The notes under the pieces were generated by a model. The model was not told where the DNA came from, did not search any database, and saw only the letters and a program-made list of their open reading frames with translations. A stretch of 64,000 nt of DNA from Nocardioides sp. GY 10113. GTDB taxonomy: Bacteria > Actinomycetota > Actinomycetes > Propionibacteriales > Nocardioidaceae. The stretch is taken from assembly GCF_004919105.1 (NCBI RefSeq), contig NZ_STGK01000003.1, positions 124,001-188,000 of the forward strand, given 5' to 3'. Made by a program: the position numbers and the translations under genes. Below are positions 24,096-31,937 of the stretch, in pieces. Numbering within the stretch: the first letter of the stretch is position 1; each line of letters begins with the position of its first letter.

Positions 24096-25363
24096 GCCGC
24101 CCTCCTCGGGGTGGGGTCGGTGGTCGGCAGGGCGCCGAGCAGCGGCCGGCCGCAGTGCCCGTGGGCGCGGTGGACGGCGATCTCGGCCTCCAGCACGGGC
24201 AGCGCCGACGCGACGAACGCGGCCGCTCCGTCGGGGTGGGCGCAGGCGCCGCGGCCGGGCAGCAGGCCGGCCCGTCGGCGTACCTCCTCGGTGGTGAGGC
24301 GGCCCGCGGCCAGCTGGACCAGCGCGTCGGCCACCGAGGGCAGCCCGAAGTAGCAGGGGCCGCACTGGCCGGACGACTCCGAGGCCAGCCAGGCCGCCAC
24401 CGTGGCCACCTCGCCGAGCGCGCAGGTGCCCTGCGGCAGCCGAGCCAGCACGCCGGCATTGAGCGGCACGCCGGCCTGGCGCAGCGCCGGTCGGCTGACC
24501 GTCAGGTCGCCGGGTCCGGCGACCCAGGTGCCGTGGTAGCCGCCGACGAGCACCGGCGCCGCCTCCCCGTGGCCCGCGCCGACGAGGGCCGCCAGCGGCA
24601 GCCCGGTCGGCACCTCGACCACGCCGGCACGCGGTACGTCGCCGAGCAGGGTGAGCAGCGTGGTGCCCGGCTCCTCGGGGGTGCCGACCGCGGCGTACTC
24701 CTCGACGCCGAGGGTGAGCACCAGCGCGATCTGGGCGAACGTCTCGGCGTTGGAGGCGAACGTCGGCCGGCCGTCGATGCCGTGCTCGGTGGGGAGGGTC
24801 CGGCGGCCCGGGGGGACGGCCGGGCCGCCGGAGAGCGCCCGCACCACCGACCGGACCTCGCCGGCGACGAAGCCCTGGTCGTGCGGGACGAGACGGACGC
24901 TGCGGGCGTCGGGGCGCTCGCGCAGGGAGACGGCCAGCGAGTCGTACGCCGCGGGGTCGGCGACCACGACGGTCACCTGCTCGGTCTCCAGGGCCCGCGC
25001 GATCGCCAGCGCCCCGTCCAGGACCAGGTGCGGCGCCAGGGAGAGCAGCGCGCGGTCCTTGCGGCTGGCCGGCTCGCCCTCGGAGCCGTTGACCAGCACG
25101 TGGGCACGGGCGCCGGTCCGCATCCCGCGGAGCTTGGTGGCGACCGGGAACCCGGCGCCGCCACGGCCGAGCAGGTGGACCGCGCCGAGCATCCGGGCGA
25201 GCCCGGCCGCGTCGGGCAGGCGGGGCATCCCGTGCACGGCGCGGTGCCGGGTCAGATCGACCCGGCCCTGGGTGGTGCCGGCCAGCAGGCGGGCCGAGCC
25301 CCAGGCGGAGGCCGGGACGGGGCCGCCGGCCGCGGCGGGCGGGGTGCTGGTCCGCGTGGTCAT
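24092..25363 (-). CDS. NuoF-like FMN/Fe-S oxidoreductase subunit
   Basis: 423 residues; ATG 25363 with CGGAGG about 7 nt upstream, overlapping the haem-protein stop (ATGA). FMN/NAD-binding signatures of NuoF/HoxF are present: GRGGAGFPVATKLRG and NGSEGEPASRKDRALL, followed by an SLBB-like region. The C-terminal cluster site reads E329-S-S331-G-Q-C334-G-P-C337 with C374 later; the canonical motif is E-S-C-G-x-C-x-x-C, so the first Cys is Ser331 here. The protein would pass electrons between NAD(P)H or ferredoxin and a membrane partner. Genes around it (ferredoxin, di-haem-like membrane protein, ApbE) point to a compact electron-transfer module rather than complex I. Confidence 0.85.
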   Translation of the reverse strand: MTTRTSTPPAAAGGPVPASAWGSARLLAGTTQGRVDLTRHRAVHGMPRLPDAAGLARMLGAVHLLGRGGAGFPVATKLRGMRTGARAHVLVNGSEGEPASRKDRALLSLAPHLVLDGALAIARALETEQVTVVVADPAAYDSLAVSLRERPDARSVRLVPHDQGFVAGEVRSVVRALSGGPAVPPGRRTLPTEHGIDGRPTFASNAETFAQIALVLTLGVEEYAAVGTPEEPGTTLLTLLGDVPRAGVVEVPTGLPLAALVGAGHGEAAPVLVGGYHGTWVAGPGDLTVSRPALRQAGVPLNAGVLARLPQGTCALGEVATVAAWLASESSGQCGPCYFGLPSVADALVQLAAGRLTTEEVRRRAGLLPGRGACAHPDGAAAFVASALPVLEAEIAVHRAHGHCGRPLLGALPTTDPTPRRAA

Positions 25364-25980
25364 CGGGTTCCTCCGGTCAGGGGTCGGCGGGCGGTCGTCG
25401 GTACCTGGACCGGCCGGCGGACCCCCTGGCGTGCGCGGGGCAGCGGGTCGTCGGCGTGCGCCAGGCCGGCGATGACGCGGGCGGCGACCGTGCCGACGAC
25501 GACGGTCGCGCAGCCGCCGTAGAGCAGGACGGCCCAGGGGGTGCCGCTGTCGGTGCCGGCGAGCACGCCGTGCGCCATCGCCAGCACCCAGGCGCCGTAC
25601 GCCGTCAGGTGGACGCCGCGCCAGGTGCGGGCCGCCGCCTCGCTCGCCGCCATCCGGCCGCGCAGCGCCCCGGTGAGCGCGAGCACGACGAAGCCGTAGC
25701 CGGCCAGCGTGCCGAGCCCGAGCGCCGGGCCGCGGTAGCCGGCGGTGAAGGGCAGCAGAGCCCCGCCCGGCGTCACGTCGACGTAGTGGTCGGCGACCAG
25801 CAGGCCCGCGTGCAGGGCCAGCATCGCCAGCGTGAGCACGGCGGCCGAGCGGTGCACGAGCTGGGCGAGGACCCTGGCGTCGCCCCGCGATGCCGTGCCG
25901 GCGGCACCGAGGGCGACGGTCAGGGTGGCCGCGAGCACCGCGACGAAACCGGCCGAGCGGGCCAGGAACCACAGCGTCAT
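25360..25980 (-). CDS. Ferric-reductase-like transmembrane haem protein
   Basis: 206 residues with about six membrane helices. Two helices carry His pairs 14 and 13 residues apart (VHRSAAVLTLAMLALH and VHLTAYGAWVLAMAH), the spacing used for stacked b-type haems in ferric reductases and MsrQ/YedZ-like proteins. The C-terminus is basic and cytoplasmic. Start ATG overlaps the apbE stop (ATGA) and its stop overlaps the NuoF-like start, so all are co-translated. It probably moves electrons from the flavoprotein/ferredoxin across the membrane. Confidence 0.82.
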   Translation of the reverse strand: MTLWFLARSAGFVAVLAATLTVALGAAGTASRGDARVLAQLVHRSAAVLTLAMLALHAGLLVADHYVDVTPGGALLPFTAGYRGPALGLGTLAGYGFVVLALTGALRGRMAASEAAARTWRGVHLTAYGAWVLAMAHGVLAGTDSGTPWAVLLYGGCATVVVGTVAARVIAGLAHADDPLPRARQGVRRPVQVPTTARRPLTGGTR

Positions 25981-26960
25981 GCCGCTACCTCCCGGTGCGG
26001 CCAGGTCGCGGTGGTGAGCACCGTGCCGTCGGCCCGCACCAGGCGCGCGGGGCGGCCGCCGAGCCGTGCGGCGGCCTCGTCGCCCCAGACCAGGGCAGCG
26101 GTGCTGAACGTGTTCGCCTCGACGCAGGTGGTGCCGAGCACGGTCGCGGTGCGGACGGCTCCGTCGGTGGGGCGTCCGACCCGCGGGTCGATCAGGTGGT
26201 GGCGCTCGCCGTCGGTGGTCTGCCAGCGCCGGGCCCGGGTCGAGGAGGTGGCCACCCCGCCGCGGAGCAGGTCGACCACCTCGCCGGGCTCGTCGGCCCG
26301 CTCGCTGACCAGGACCGGCCACGGCCGGCCCTCGGTCGGGCCGGTCCCGGGGCCGGTCCGGGGGCCGCTCACCGCCACGTCGCCGCCGAGCGCGACGAGC
26401 GCCGGCAGGCCGAGCAGGTCGTGCAGTCGCCGGGCGGCCTCGTCGGCGGTCCAGGCCTTCGCGGTGGCGCCGAGATCCAGCGCCAGCCCGGCCGGTACGC
26501 CGACGCGGACGAGGTCGGGGTCCACGCGGACCGCCGAGTGGTCCGCCCGCGGGGCCGGCCGTGCCCCGGCGGGCGGCGTCGGGGGTGCGCCGCTCCCGTG
26601 CGGTCCGCCCGGGGCGCGCAGCTCATCGATGTCGGCGACGTACCCGGCGGCCAGCAGGTGGCGTCCGACGGTGGGGTCGCAGGCGCCGTGGGTCGCCCGG
26701 GCGGCCTCGAGCGCCACCTGCACCAGCTCCACGGTCAGCGGTCGCACCGGCACCAGCCGGCCGGCCCGCTCGTTGACCCGGGCGAGGTCGCTGTCGCCGC
26801 GGAACCGGCTGGCCGACAGCGCCACGTCGTCCATCAGGGTCCGCACGGCGCGCTCGACCCGCGTGGCCAGCGCCGGGACGGGCGCTGCCGTCGCCGGCAG
26901 GCCGTCGGCCAGGACGACGCGGACCGCGCAGGACCAGTCGCGCCACTCCAGCGCGCTCAT
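25977..26960 (-). CDS. apbE: FAD:protein FMN transferase (ApbE family)
   Basis: 327 residues, normal for ApbE, which attaches FMN to Ser/Thr of target proteins outside the cytoplasm. Visible motifs: CDPTVGRHLLAAGY, the L-D-L-G-A-T-A-K-A-W substrate loop, ALVALGGDVAVSG and HHLIDPRVGRPT. At the metal site, where A-D-A-L-[SA]-T-A is usual, the sequence is E-A-N283-T-F-S-T287-A, with Asn for Asp; I recall similar E-A-N-T forms in actinobacterial homologues, so it may still be active. No signal peptide is obvious. An ApbE target with an FMN-binding domain is not present among the neighbours. Confidence 0.88.
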   Translation of the reverse strand: MSALEWRDWSCAVRVVLADGLPATAAPVPALATRVERAVRTLMDDVALSASRFRGDSDLARVNERAGRLVPVRPLTVELVQVALEAARATHGACDPTVGRHLLAAGYVADIDELRAPGGPHGSGAPPTPPAGARPAPRADHSAVRVDPDLVRVGVPAGLALDLGATAKAWTADEAARRLHDLLGLPALVALGGDVAVSGPRTGPGTGPTEGRPWPVLVSERADEPGEVVDLLRGGVATSSTRARRWQTTDGERHHLIDPRVGRPTDGAVRTATVLGTTCVEANTFSTAALVWGDEAAARLGGRPARLVRADGTVLTTATWPHREVAA

Positions 26961-27211
26961 GAGGCGTGGCTCCCCGCGACCGCGCCGCCGCTGGACTGGT
27001 CGGACCGGGCGGACGGGCTCGAGACGGAGCCCCCGCCGTCGCCGGCCCGGTCCTCGCCGATGCCGGTCTGCGTGGTCCCGGTCTGCCCGCTGGCGGAGGT
27101 GGTCGCCTGGGCGGTCGCCAGGGTCAGGAGCCCGGTGGCCGAGGCGGCGGCGATCAGCACCCCGGCCGTGGCGATGCGGCCCCGGCGGAGGAGGGCGTCG
27201 CGTGTGGTCAT
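26957..27211 (-). CDS. Small membrane-anchored or exported Ser/Thr/Gly-rich protein (84 residues)
   Basis: An N-terminal basic stretch (MTTRDALLRRGR) and one hydrophobic helix (IATAGVLIAAASATGLLTLA) are followed by about 50 residues of Ser, Thr, Gly and Gln without Cys. The frame overlaps apbE by ATGA, so it heads the apbE operon. It lies where these loci normally carry an FMN-binding protein, but no FMN-binding domain or clear flavinylation motif is visible. It could be a minimal or eroded carrier, or an unrelated exported peptide. A possible response-regulator site lies 45-64 bp before its start. Confidence 0.65.
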   Translation of the reverse strand: MTTRDALLRRGRIATAGVLIAAASATGLLTLATAQATTSASGQTGTTQTGIGEDRAGDGGGSVSSPSARSDQSSGGAVAGSHAS

Positions 27212-27226
27212 GCCCCGAGACTCGCC

Positions 27227-27275
27227 GGGGGCGGCTTAGCCACCCCCCAAGCGAACCTCAAATCGGCCTCAAATC
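27227..27275 (-). promoter_or_regulatory. Direct-repeat operator and hairpin upstream of the apbE operon
   Basis: Two copies of CCTCAAATC on the plus strand (27256-27264 and 27267-27275) start exactly 11 bp apart, the one-turn spacing bound by OmpR/PhoB-type regulators such as the one encoded nearby. Between them and the start codon is a near-perfect palindrome, GGGGGCGGCTTAGCCACCCCC (27227-27247), which may be an operator or a leader hairpin. The link to the response regulator is inferred. Confidence 0.55.
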
Positions 27276-27343
27276 CTCGCGCGAGCCGGGGGAAAGACCC
27301 CTCCGAGCCGCGGGAAAGGCCCCTCCGAGCCGCGGGGCGGGGG

Positions 27344-28741
27344 TCAGGCGAGGCCGAGCTCGAGCCGGACCACGGTCCACTCGCTGCCGCCGGCCTCCGA
27401 CTCGCGGAGCACCACCAGGTCCCCGCCCGAGGCACGGGCGCAGCGGCGTGCGATGTCGAGTCCGAGGCCGGTGGAGCCGCGGTCGCTGCGGCCGCGGCGT
27501 ACGGCGTCGGCGTCGAAGCCGGGACCCTGGTCGCGGACCTCGACCACGACCCGTGGCGGCTCCTGCGGGGTGAGGCGAGCCCGGACGGCGACCGGGGTGC
27601 GGTCGGGGGTGTGCGCGATGCAGTTCTCGACCAGCGCGTCGATCGCGGCGCGCAGGTCGTCGGCGGAGCAGTGCACCTCGGGCAGGTCCGGGGCCAGCGC
27701 GACCTCGATCCGCCGGTCCTGGTCCTCGATCAGGGGCTGCCAGTACGCCACCGACTCCGCGGCCACCGGGCCGGGGAAGCAGCCGACCCGCCGGCCCTCC
27801 CGGGTGGAGCGGCGGGCCTCGTGGATCACCGCGGTCAAGGTCCGCTCGAGCGTGGCGACGTGGTCCTCCAGCTCGCTCCGCGCCGGACCGTCGGGCAGCG
27901 CGTCCACGTCCAGGCGCAGCGCCATCAGCGGGGTGCGCAGGCGGTGCGACATGTCGGCCGCCGCCTCGCGCTCGCTCGCCAGGAGCTCCTCGATCCGGCC
28001 GGCCAGGCCGTTCAGCGCGTGTGCGACGCGGCGTACCTCCGGCGGGCCGGTCTCGGGCACCCGGGAGACCGCGTCGCCGCCGGCGATCGCGTCGGCGAGG
28101 TCCGCGGTCCGACCCAGGTCGCGGACCAGGCGGCGGGAGAGGACCTCGGCCGCCGCGCCGACCAGGAGCAGCAGCACCACCCCGGCCACGGCCAGCGGCA
28201 GCAGCCGTTCGGCGAGGGTGTGCCGGACCGCGGCGTCGTCGGCGAAGGCCATCACCACCGTCGGGCCGCCGGCGGTCGCCACCTCGACCCGGACCAGCTT
28301 GCCGCCGTCCACCACGTCGACGTCGGGCCCGCTCTGGCTGGAGAACGGTCCGTCGTGGTCGCTGTCCCCATCCCGCTCGTGCTCGCCCGCGTCGCCGTCG
28401 TCGTCCGCGGGGGAGGGGGTGTCGTCGGTGTCCCGGTCGCGGTCCTCGGCGGGCGAGGAGCCGGGCAGGTCCGGGCCGTAGCGGGTGCCGTCCGGCGTGT
28501 AGATCGCTACCTGCGTGCCCTCGTCGCGGTCGCTGGCCAGCCGCTCCCAGCTCGTCGTCGTGCTCGCGTCGCCGCCGGCGGCCACGTAGTCGGCCACCGT
28601 CCACGCGGCGCGGGTGGCGGCCTGCTCGACGTCGCGCGCCGCCGAGCGCTGCTCGAGCACCCCCAGCGGGATCGCGAAGAGCAGCAGCACCGCCACGGTC
28701 GCGCCGACCGTCAGCGACAGGATCCGGGTGCGCAGGCTCAT
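27344..28741 (-). CDS. Sensor histidine kinase
   Basis: 465 residues: membrane helix 1 (about 8-28), an extracytoplasmic sensor (about 30-178), helix 2 (180-200), HAMP (200-255), HisKA with phospho-acceptor H266 in M-S-H-R-L-R-T-P, and a HATPase domain with N-box ALVENCIAHT, D-Q-G-P-G-F and RGSTGLGLDIARR. The sensor holds a very acidic loop (residues 98-131, mostly Asp/Glu/His/Ser), which could sense cations or metals. The ATG overlaps the response-regulator stop (ATGA). Its next downstream genes are the apbE electron-transfer set. Confidence 0.93.
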   Translation of the reverse strand: MSLRTRILSLTVGATVAVLLLFAIPLGVLEQRSAARDVEQAATRAAWTVADYVAAGGDASTTTSWERLASDRDEGTQVAIYTPDGTRYGPDLPGSSPAEDRDRDTDDTPSPADDDGDAGEHERDGDSDHDGPFSSQSGPDVDVVDGGKLVRVEVATAGGPTVVMAFADDAAVRHTLAERLLPLAVAGVVLLLLVGAAAEVLSRRLVRDLGRTADLADAIAGGDAVSRVPETGPPEVRRVAHALNGLAGRIEELLASEREAAADMSHRLRTPLMALRLDVDALPDGPARSELEDHVATLERTLTAVIHEARRSTREGRRVGCFPGPVAAESVAYWQPLIEDQDRRIEVALAPDLPEVHCSADDLRAAIDALVENCIAHTPDRTPVAVRARLTPQEPPRVVVEVRDQGPGFDADAVRRGRSDRGSTGLGLDIARRCARASGGDLVVLRESEAGGSEWTVVRLELGLA

Positions 28742-29451
28742 GGCTGGTCGGGGGAGGGGCCGGGGTCGACCAGCTTGACGCCGACGCCGCGCACGCTGTG
28801 CAGGTACCGGGGCTGCGCCGCGCTCTCACCGAGCTTGCGGCGCAGCCAGGACAGGTGCACGTCGACCGTGCGGTCCGCGCCGCCCCAGGGCTGCTGCCAG
28901 ACCTCGGCCAGCAGCTGGCGCTTGGAGATCACCTGCCCGGGCCGGGAGGCGAGCGCCAGCAGCAGGTCGAACTCCTTGCGGTTCAGGTCCAGCGGTCGGC
29001 CGTCGAGCTCGGCGGTCCGCGCCACCGCGTCCATCACCAGTCCGCCGACGGCGGCCCGGCGGCCCTCGACCTCGCCCGCCTCCCCGGCCGCGGAGGTACG
29101 GCGGAGCACGGCCCGGACCCGCGCCATCGCCTGTGCGGCGGAGAAGGGCTTGACCAGGTAGTCGTCCGCGCCGGCGTCGAGGAGCCGGACCACCTCGCGG
29201 TCGTCGTCGCGGGCGGTGGCGACCACGACCGGCAGGTCGCCCTGCGCCCGGATCAGCGCCAGCACGTCGGCGCCGTCGAGGTCGGGCAGGCCGAGGTCGA
29301 GCATCACGACGTCGGGCCGCTCGGTGGGCAGCGCCTGGATCGCCTCGACCGCCGTGCCGACCGCGGAGACCGTGGCGCCCTGCTCGGTCAGGCCGCGGGC
29401 CAGGCTGCGGCGGATCGACTCGTCGTCCTCGACCAGCAGCAGGTGCACCAC
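28738..29451 (-). CDS. Response regulator (OmpR/PhoB family)
   Basis: 237 residues from GTG 29451 (GTG 29448 is equally possible; a longer GTG frame start at 29478 adds 9 residues unlike the family). Receiver domain with LLLVEDDE, phospho-acceptor D52 in V-V-M-L-D-L-G-L-P-D and the K-P-F switch; C-terminal winged helix with LNRKEFDLLLALASRPGQVISKRQLL in part and VDVHLSWLRRKLG near the end. It is coupled to the kinase gene downstream. Likely targets are the operon that follows, which has an 11-bp-phased direct repeat in front. Confidence 0.92.
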   Translation of the reverse strand: MVHLLLVEDDESIRRSLARGLTEQGATVSAVGTAVEAIQALPTERPDVVMLDLGLPDLDGADVLALIRAQGDLPVVVATARDDDREVVRLLDAGADDYLVKPFSAAQAMARVRAVLRRTSAAGEAGEVEGRRAAVGGLVMDAVARTAELDGRPLDLNRKEFDLLLALASRPGQVISKRQLLAEVWQQPWGGADRTVDVHLSWLRRKLGESAAQPRYLHSVRGVGVKLVDPGPSPDQP

Positions 29452-29540
29452 GGGGCCGATCCTAGGGACCGGGCCCACAGCATGCCGGTGAACGAGCAGG
29501 CGCGCGTTCGTGGTCAGGCACGTCCGCTGGGTCTCGCTGC

Positions 29541-30437
29541 CTACACGGGGGACCGTGAATCCGTCTCCTCGATCGAGGCGGCCCCTCCTCGGCTGCTGTG
29601 GTCGCGTTCCCAGGCTGCGTACCGGCCCCGCGCCAGCTGCAGGCGCGCGGCGACGACCAGACCGGCGTAGACGGCCGAGTCGGCGGCCGGCTCGAACGTC
29701 GTGGTCAGCAGCTGGCGCGCGATCCCGGAGGTCGTCCGACCCGTGGGCCGCGAAGCCTCGCCATTCTCGGCCTTCGCGGCCTCAGCTCTGCCGTAGTGGG
29801 TCCGGCGCAGTACTGCCATCAGGCTCTTCAGGTCCCGCGGGGTACGGACCAGCACGGGGTCCGTGGCCACGATCTCGATCTCCTTGCGGTCGAAGAGGCC
29901 GTCGACGAACAGGTCGTCCCCGACTCGTTCCGGGAAACGGTCGAAGCGCTCGTGGCCTGACTTCGAGAGCGCGTAGACGCCCGCGCCCCAAAGGTGGTCG
30001 GAGATCTCGGGAAGCCGCTGCCGAGCACGGTAGAAGGAGCGCACCACGCGGGTGGCGCCGGTCGCCTCGTAACGGAAGGCCGGGCGAGCGGCGAGGGCCG
30101 GGCCGGCCGTGAGCAACGACAACACCCGTTCGACCGCGACCGCGGTGATCTCGATGTCAGCGTCGAGGTACATCCGTGGCCACGTCGACGCGTGGGAGTC
30201 GCCGGCGTTGAGGGCGGCGACCTTCGACGCCGTTTCCACCTCCAGTACCTGGGCTCCGGGGACGGCACGCGCGACCTGGGCCGTGCCGTCGGTGCATCCG
30301 TTGGCCACCACGATCAGCTCGATACGGCCCGATGTGGCGAGGTCGGACAGCGGAGCAAGTGTCCGGGCGACCACGGCCTCCTCGTTGTGGGCGGGGACGA
30401 TGACGGCCCCGAGGCGGCTCTGCTCAGGCGAGATCAT
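29541..30437 (-). CDS. Family 2 glycosyltransferase
   Basis: 298 residues with a GT-A fold: AVIVPAHNEEAVVARTL at the start, VVANGCTDGT, and the metal-binding D92-A-D94 in M-Y-L-D-A-D-I-E-I. The region GAGVYALSKSGHERF then DDLFVDGLF is the acceptor-side part. No membrane helix is seen. Codon use and base content are clearly less GC-rich than in the neighbours (many AT-ending codons), which together with its isolation suggests recent acquisition. The acceptor (polysaccharide, lipid or natural product) is unknown. Confidence 0.85.
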   Translation of the reverse strand: MISPEQSRLGAVIVPAHNEEAVVARTLAPLSDLATSGRIELIVVANGCTDGTAQVARAVPGAQVLEVETASKVAALNAGDSHASTWPRMYLDADIEITAVAVERVLSLLTAGPALAARPAFRYEATGATRVVRSFYRARQRLPEISDHLWGAGVYALSKSGHERFDRFPERVGDDLFVDGLFDRKEIEIVATDPVLVRTPRDLKSLMAVLRRTHYGRAEAAKAENGEASRPTGRTTSGIARQLLTTTFEPAADSAVYAGLVVAARLQLARGRYAAWERDHSSRGGAASIEETDSRSPV

Positions 30438-30672
30438 CGCGAGCCTCGCTGTTCGCCGCCCCCAGACCGGGCGGTGGTGGCTGCCGGCGAGAGCGGTGCT
30501 CAGAGATGACGAAACGGCGGTTGGACACGGATCGGGTCTCCCGACTGTTCGGTGGGGTGCGTGGTCGTCCGGATGCTTCCAGCGTTCGGCAACCGGACCG
30601 GGGTAGACCGCGTTCGTCCGGGACGGTACCCAACACTGGGGACACCCGGCCGTGCCAGCATCCCGTGGCGGG

Positions 30673-31827
30673 TCAGAGTGCCGGGACGATCGTCTCCCGG
30701 GTCAGGTCGGCGATCGAGGCGTAGCCGTCCACGGCCATCAGCAGGTCGGCCTCGGCGAGCAGCGAGCGGAGCACGTGCACCAGCCCGTCCACCCCGCCCA
30801 GGCCGAGCCCGTAGACGTAGGGCCGGCCGACCGCGACCGCCGTGGCGCCCAGCGCGAGCGCCTTGACCACGTCGGAGCCCGAACGGACGCCGGAGTCGAA
30901 GATCACCGGTGCGTCACCCGCGGCCTCGACCACGCCGGGCAGCCACTGCAGCGCCGAGCCGCCGCCGTTGGCCTGCCGGCCGCCGTGGTTGGAGCAGTAG
31001 ATGCCGTCCATCCCGCCGTCCAGTGCCCGGCGCGCGTCGTCGGGGTGGCAGATCCCCTTGAGCAGCATCGGCAGGTCGGTCAGCGACCGCAGCCAGGCCA
31101 GGTCCTCCCAGCCCATCGGGTTGCCGAAGATGCCGGCCCAGGTCAGCACCGTCGTCATGGTGTCGGCGTCGGGCGGCAGCAGGCCCGTGAAGACCGGGTC
31201 GGAGGTGTAGTTGGCCAGGCACTTGCCGCGCAGCTGCGGGAAGTTGCCGGTGGCCAGGTCGCGCGGGCGCCAGCCGGGGATCCAGGTGTCGAGGGTGACC
31301 ACGATGCCGTCGTACCCGGCCTGCTCGGCGCGCCGCACCAGGCTGGCGGCGAGGTCGCGGTCCTTCGGCGTGTAGAGCTGGAAGTACGACGGGGTGTCGC
31401 CGGTGGCCGCGACGACGTCCTCCAGCGGGTCGCTCATCAGGGTGGAGCCGATCATCGGCACGCCGGTCTGCGCCGAGGCCTCGGCGGTGTGGACGTCGCC
31501 GTGCTGGTCGGGCGTGCACAGTCCGATCACGCCCACGGGCGCCATCATCAGCGGGGTCGGCAGCGTCTTCCCGAACAGCTCGATCGAGAGGTCGCGCTCG
31601 CCGTTGCCGCCGAGCATCCGGGGGATCAGCGCCCAGCTGTCGAAGGCGGTGACGTTGGCGCGCTGGGTGGCCTCGTTGCCGCAGCCGCCGGCGATGTAGG
31701 TGCGCAGCTCGGGCGGGAGCGCGGCCAGCGCGTCGGCCTCGAGGACGCCGTAGTCGAACGGCATCCGGGGGAGCGCCCCGTTGACCGCGTTGAAGTAGAG
31801 CTCGAGCTGGTAGTCGCCGTACGCCAT
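30673..31827 (-). CDS. Lactate 2-monooxygenase (FMN-dependent alpha-hydroxy-acid oxidase family)
   Basis: 384 residues, close to the mycobacterial enzyme. The start ATG 31827 has GGAGG about 8 nt upstream; a frame start at 31860 is less likely. The barrel motifs of the family are present: P-V-G-V-I-G-L, LDTWIPGWRPRDL, LLKGICHPDDAR and the catalytic H281 in C-S-N-H-G-G-R-Q, then DSGVRSGSDV and ALGATAVAVGRPYVYG. The family oxidises L-lactate to pyruvate; the monooxygenase group releases acetate and CO2. The assignment to the monooxygenase rests on overall similarity (YGDYQLELYFNAVNGALP start). It is divergent from a KstD-like dehydrogenase. Confidence 0.85.
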   Translation of the reverse strand: MAYGDYQLELYFNAVNGALPRMPFDYGVLEADALAALPPELRTYIAGGCGNEATQRANVTAFDSWALIPRMLGGNGERDLSIELFGKTLPTPLMMAPVGVIGLCTPDQHGDVHTAEASAQTGVPMIGSTLMSDPLEDVVAATGDTPSYFQLYTPKDRDLAASLVRRAEQAGYDGIVVTLDTWIPGWRPRDLATGNFPQLRGKCLANYTSDPVFTGLLPPDADTMTTVLTWAGIFGNPMGWEDLAWLRSLTDLPMLLKGICHPDDARRALDGGMDGIYCSNHGGRQANGGGSALQWLPGVVEAAGDAPVIFDSGVRSGSDVVKALALGATAVAVGRPYVYGLGLGGVDGLVHVLRSLLAEADLLMAVDGYASIADLTRETIVPAL

Positions 31828-31937
31828 GGGAAGTCGCCTCCGCGGTTCGATCCGTTGCACCCTCGCGCCGGCACTACGGTGTAATGCCGATCACACGCGC
31901 ACGTTAGCGACCCAGCGACCCCGAGGAGCACGTCCCC

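Noticed and set aside
30424..30645. 73-codon leftward frame before the glycosyltransferase
   Set aside because: Overlaps the glycosyltransferase start, lacks a ribosome site and has no recognisable pattern.
31870..31900. GTGT/ACAC inverted repeat between lactate monooxygenase and FAD dehydrogenase as operator
   Set aside because: Four-base arms are too short to be meaningful by eye.
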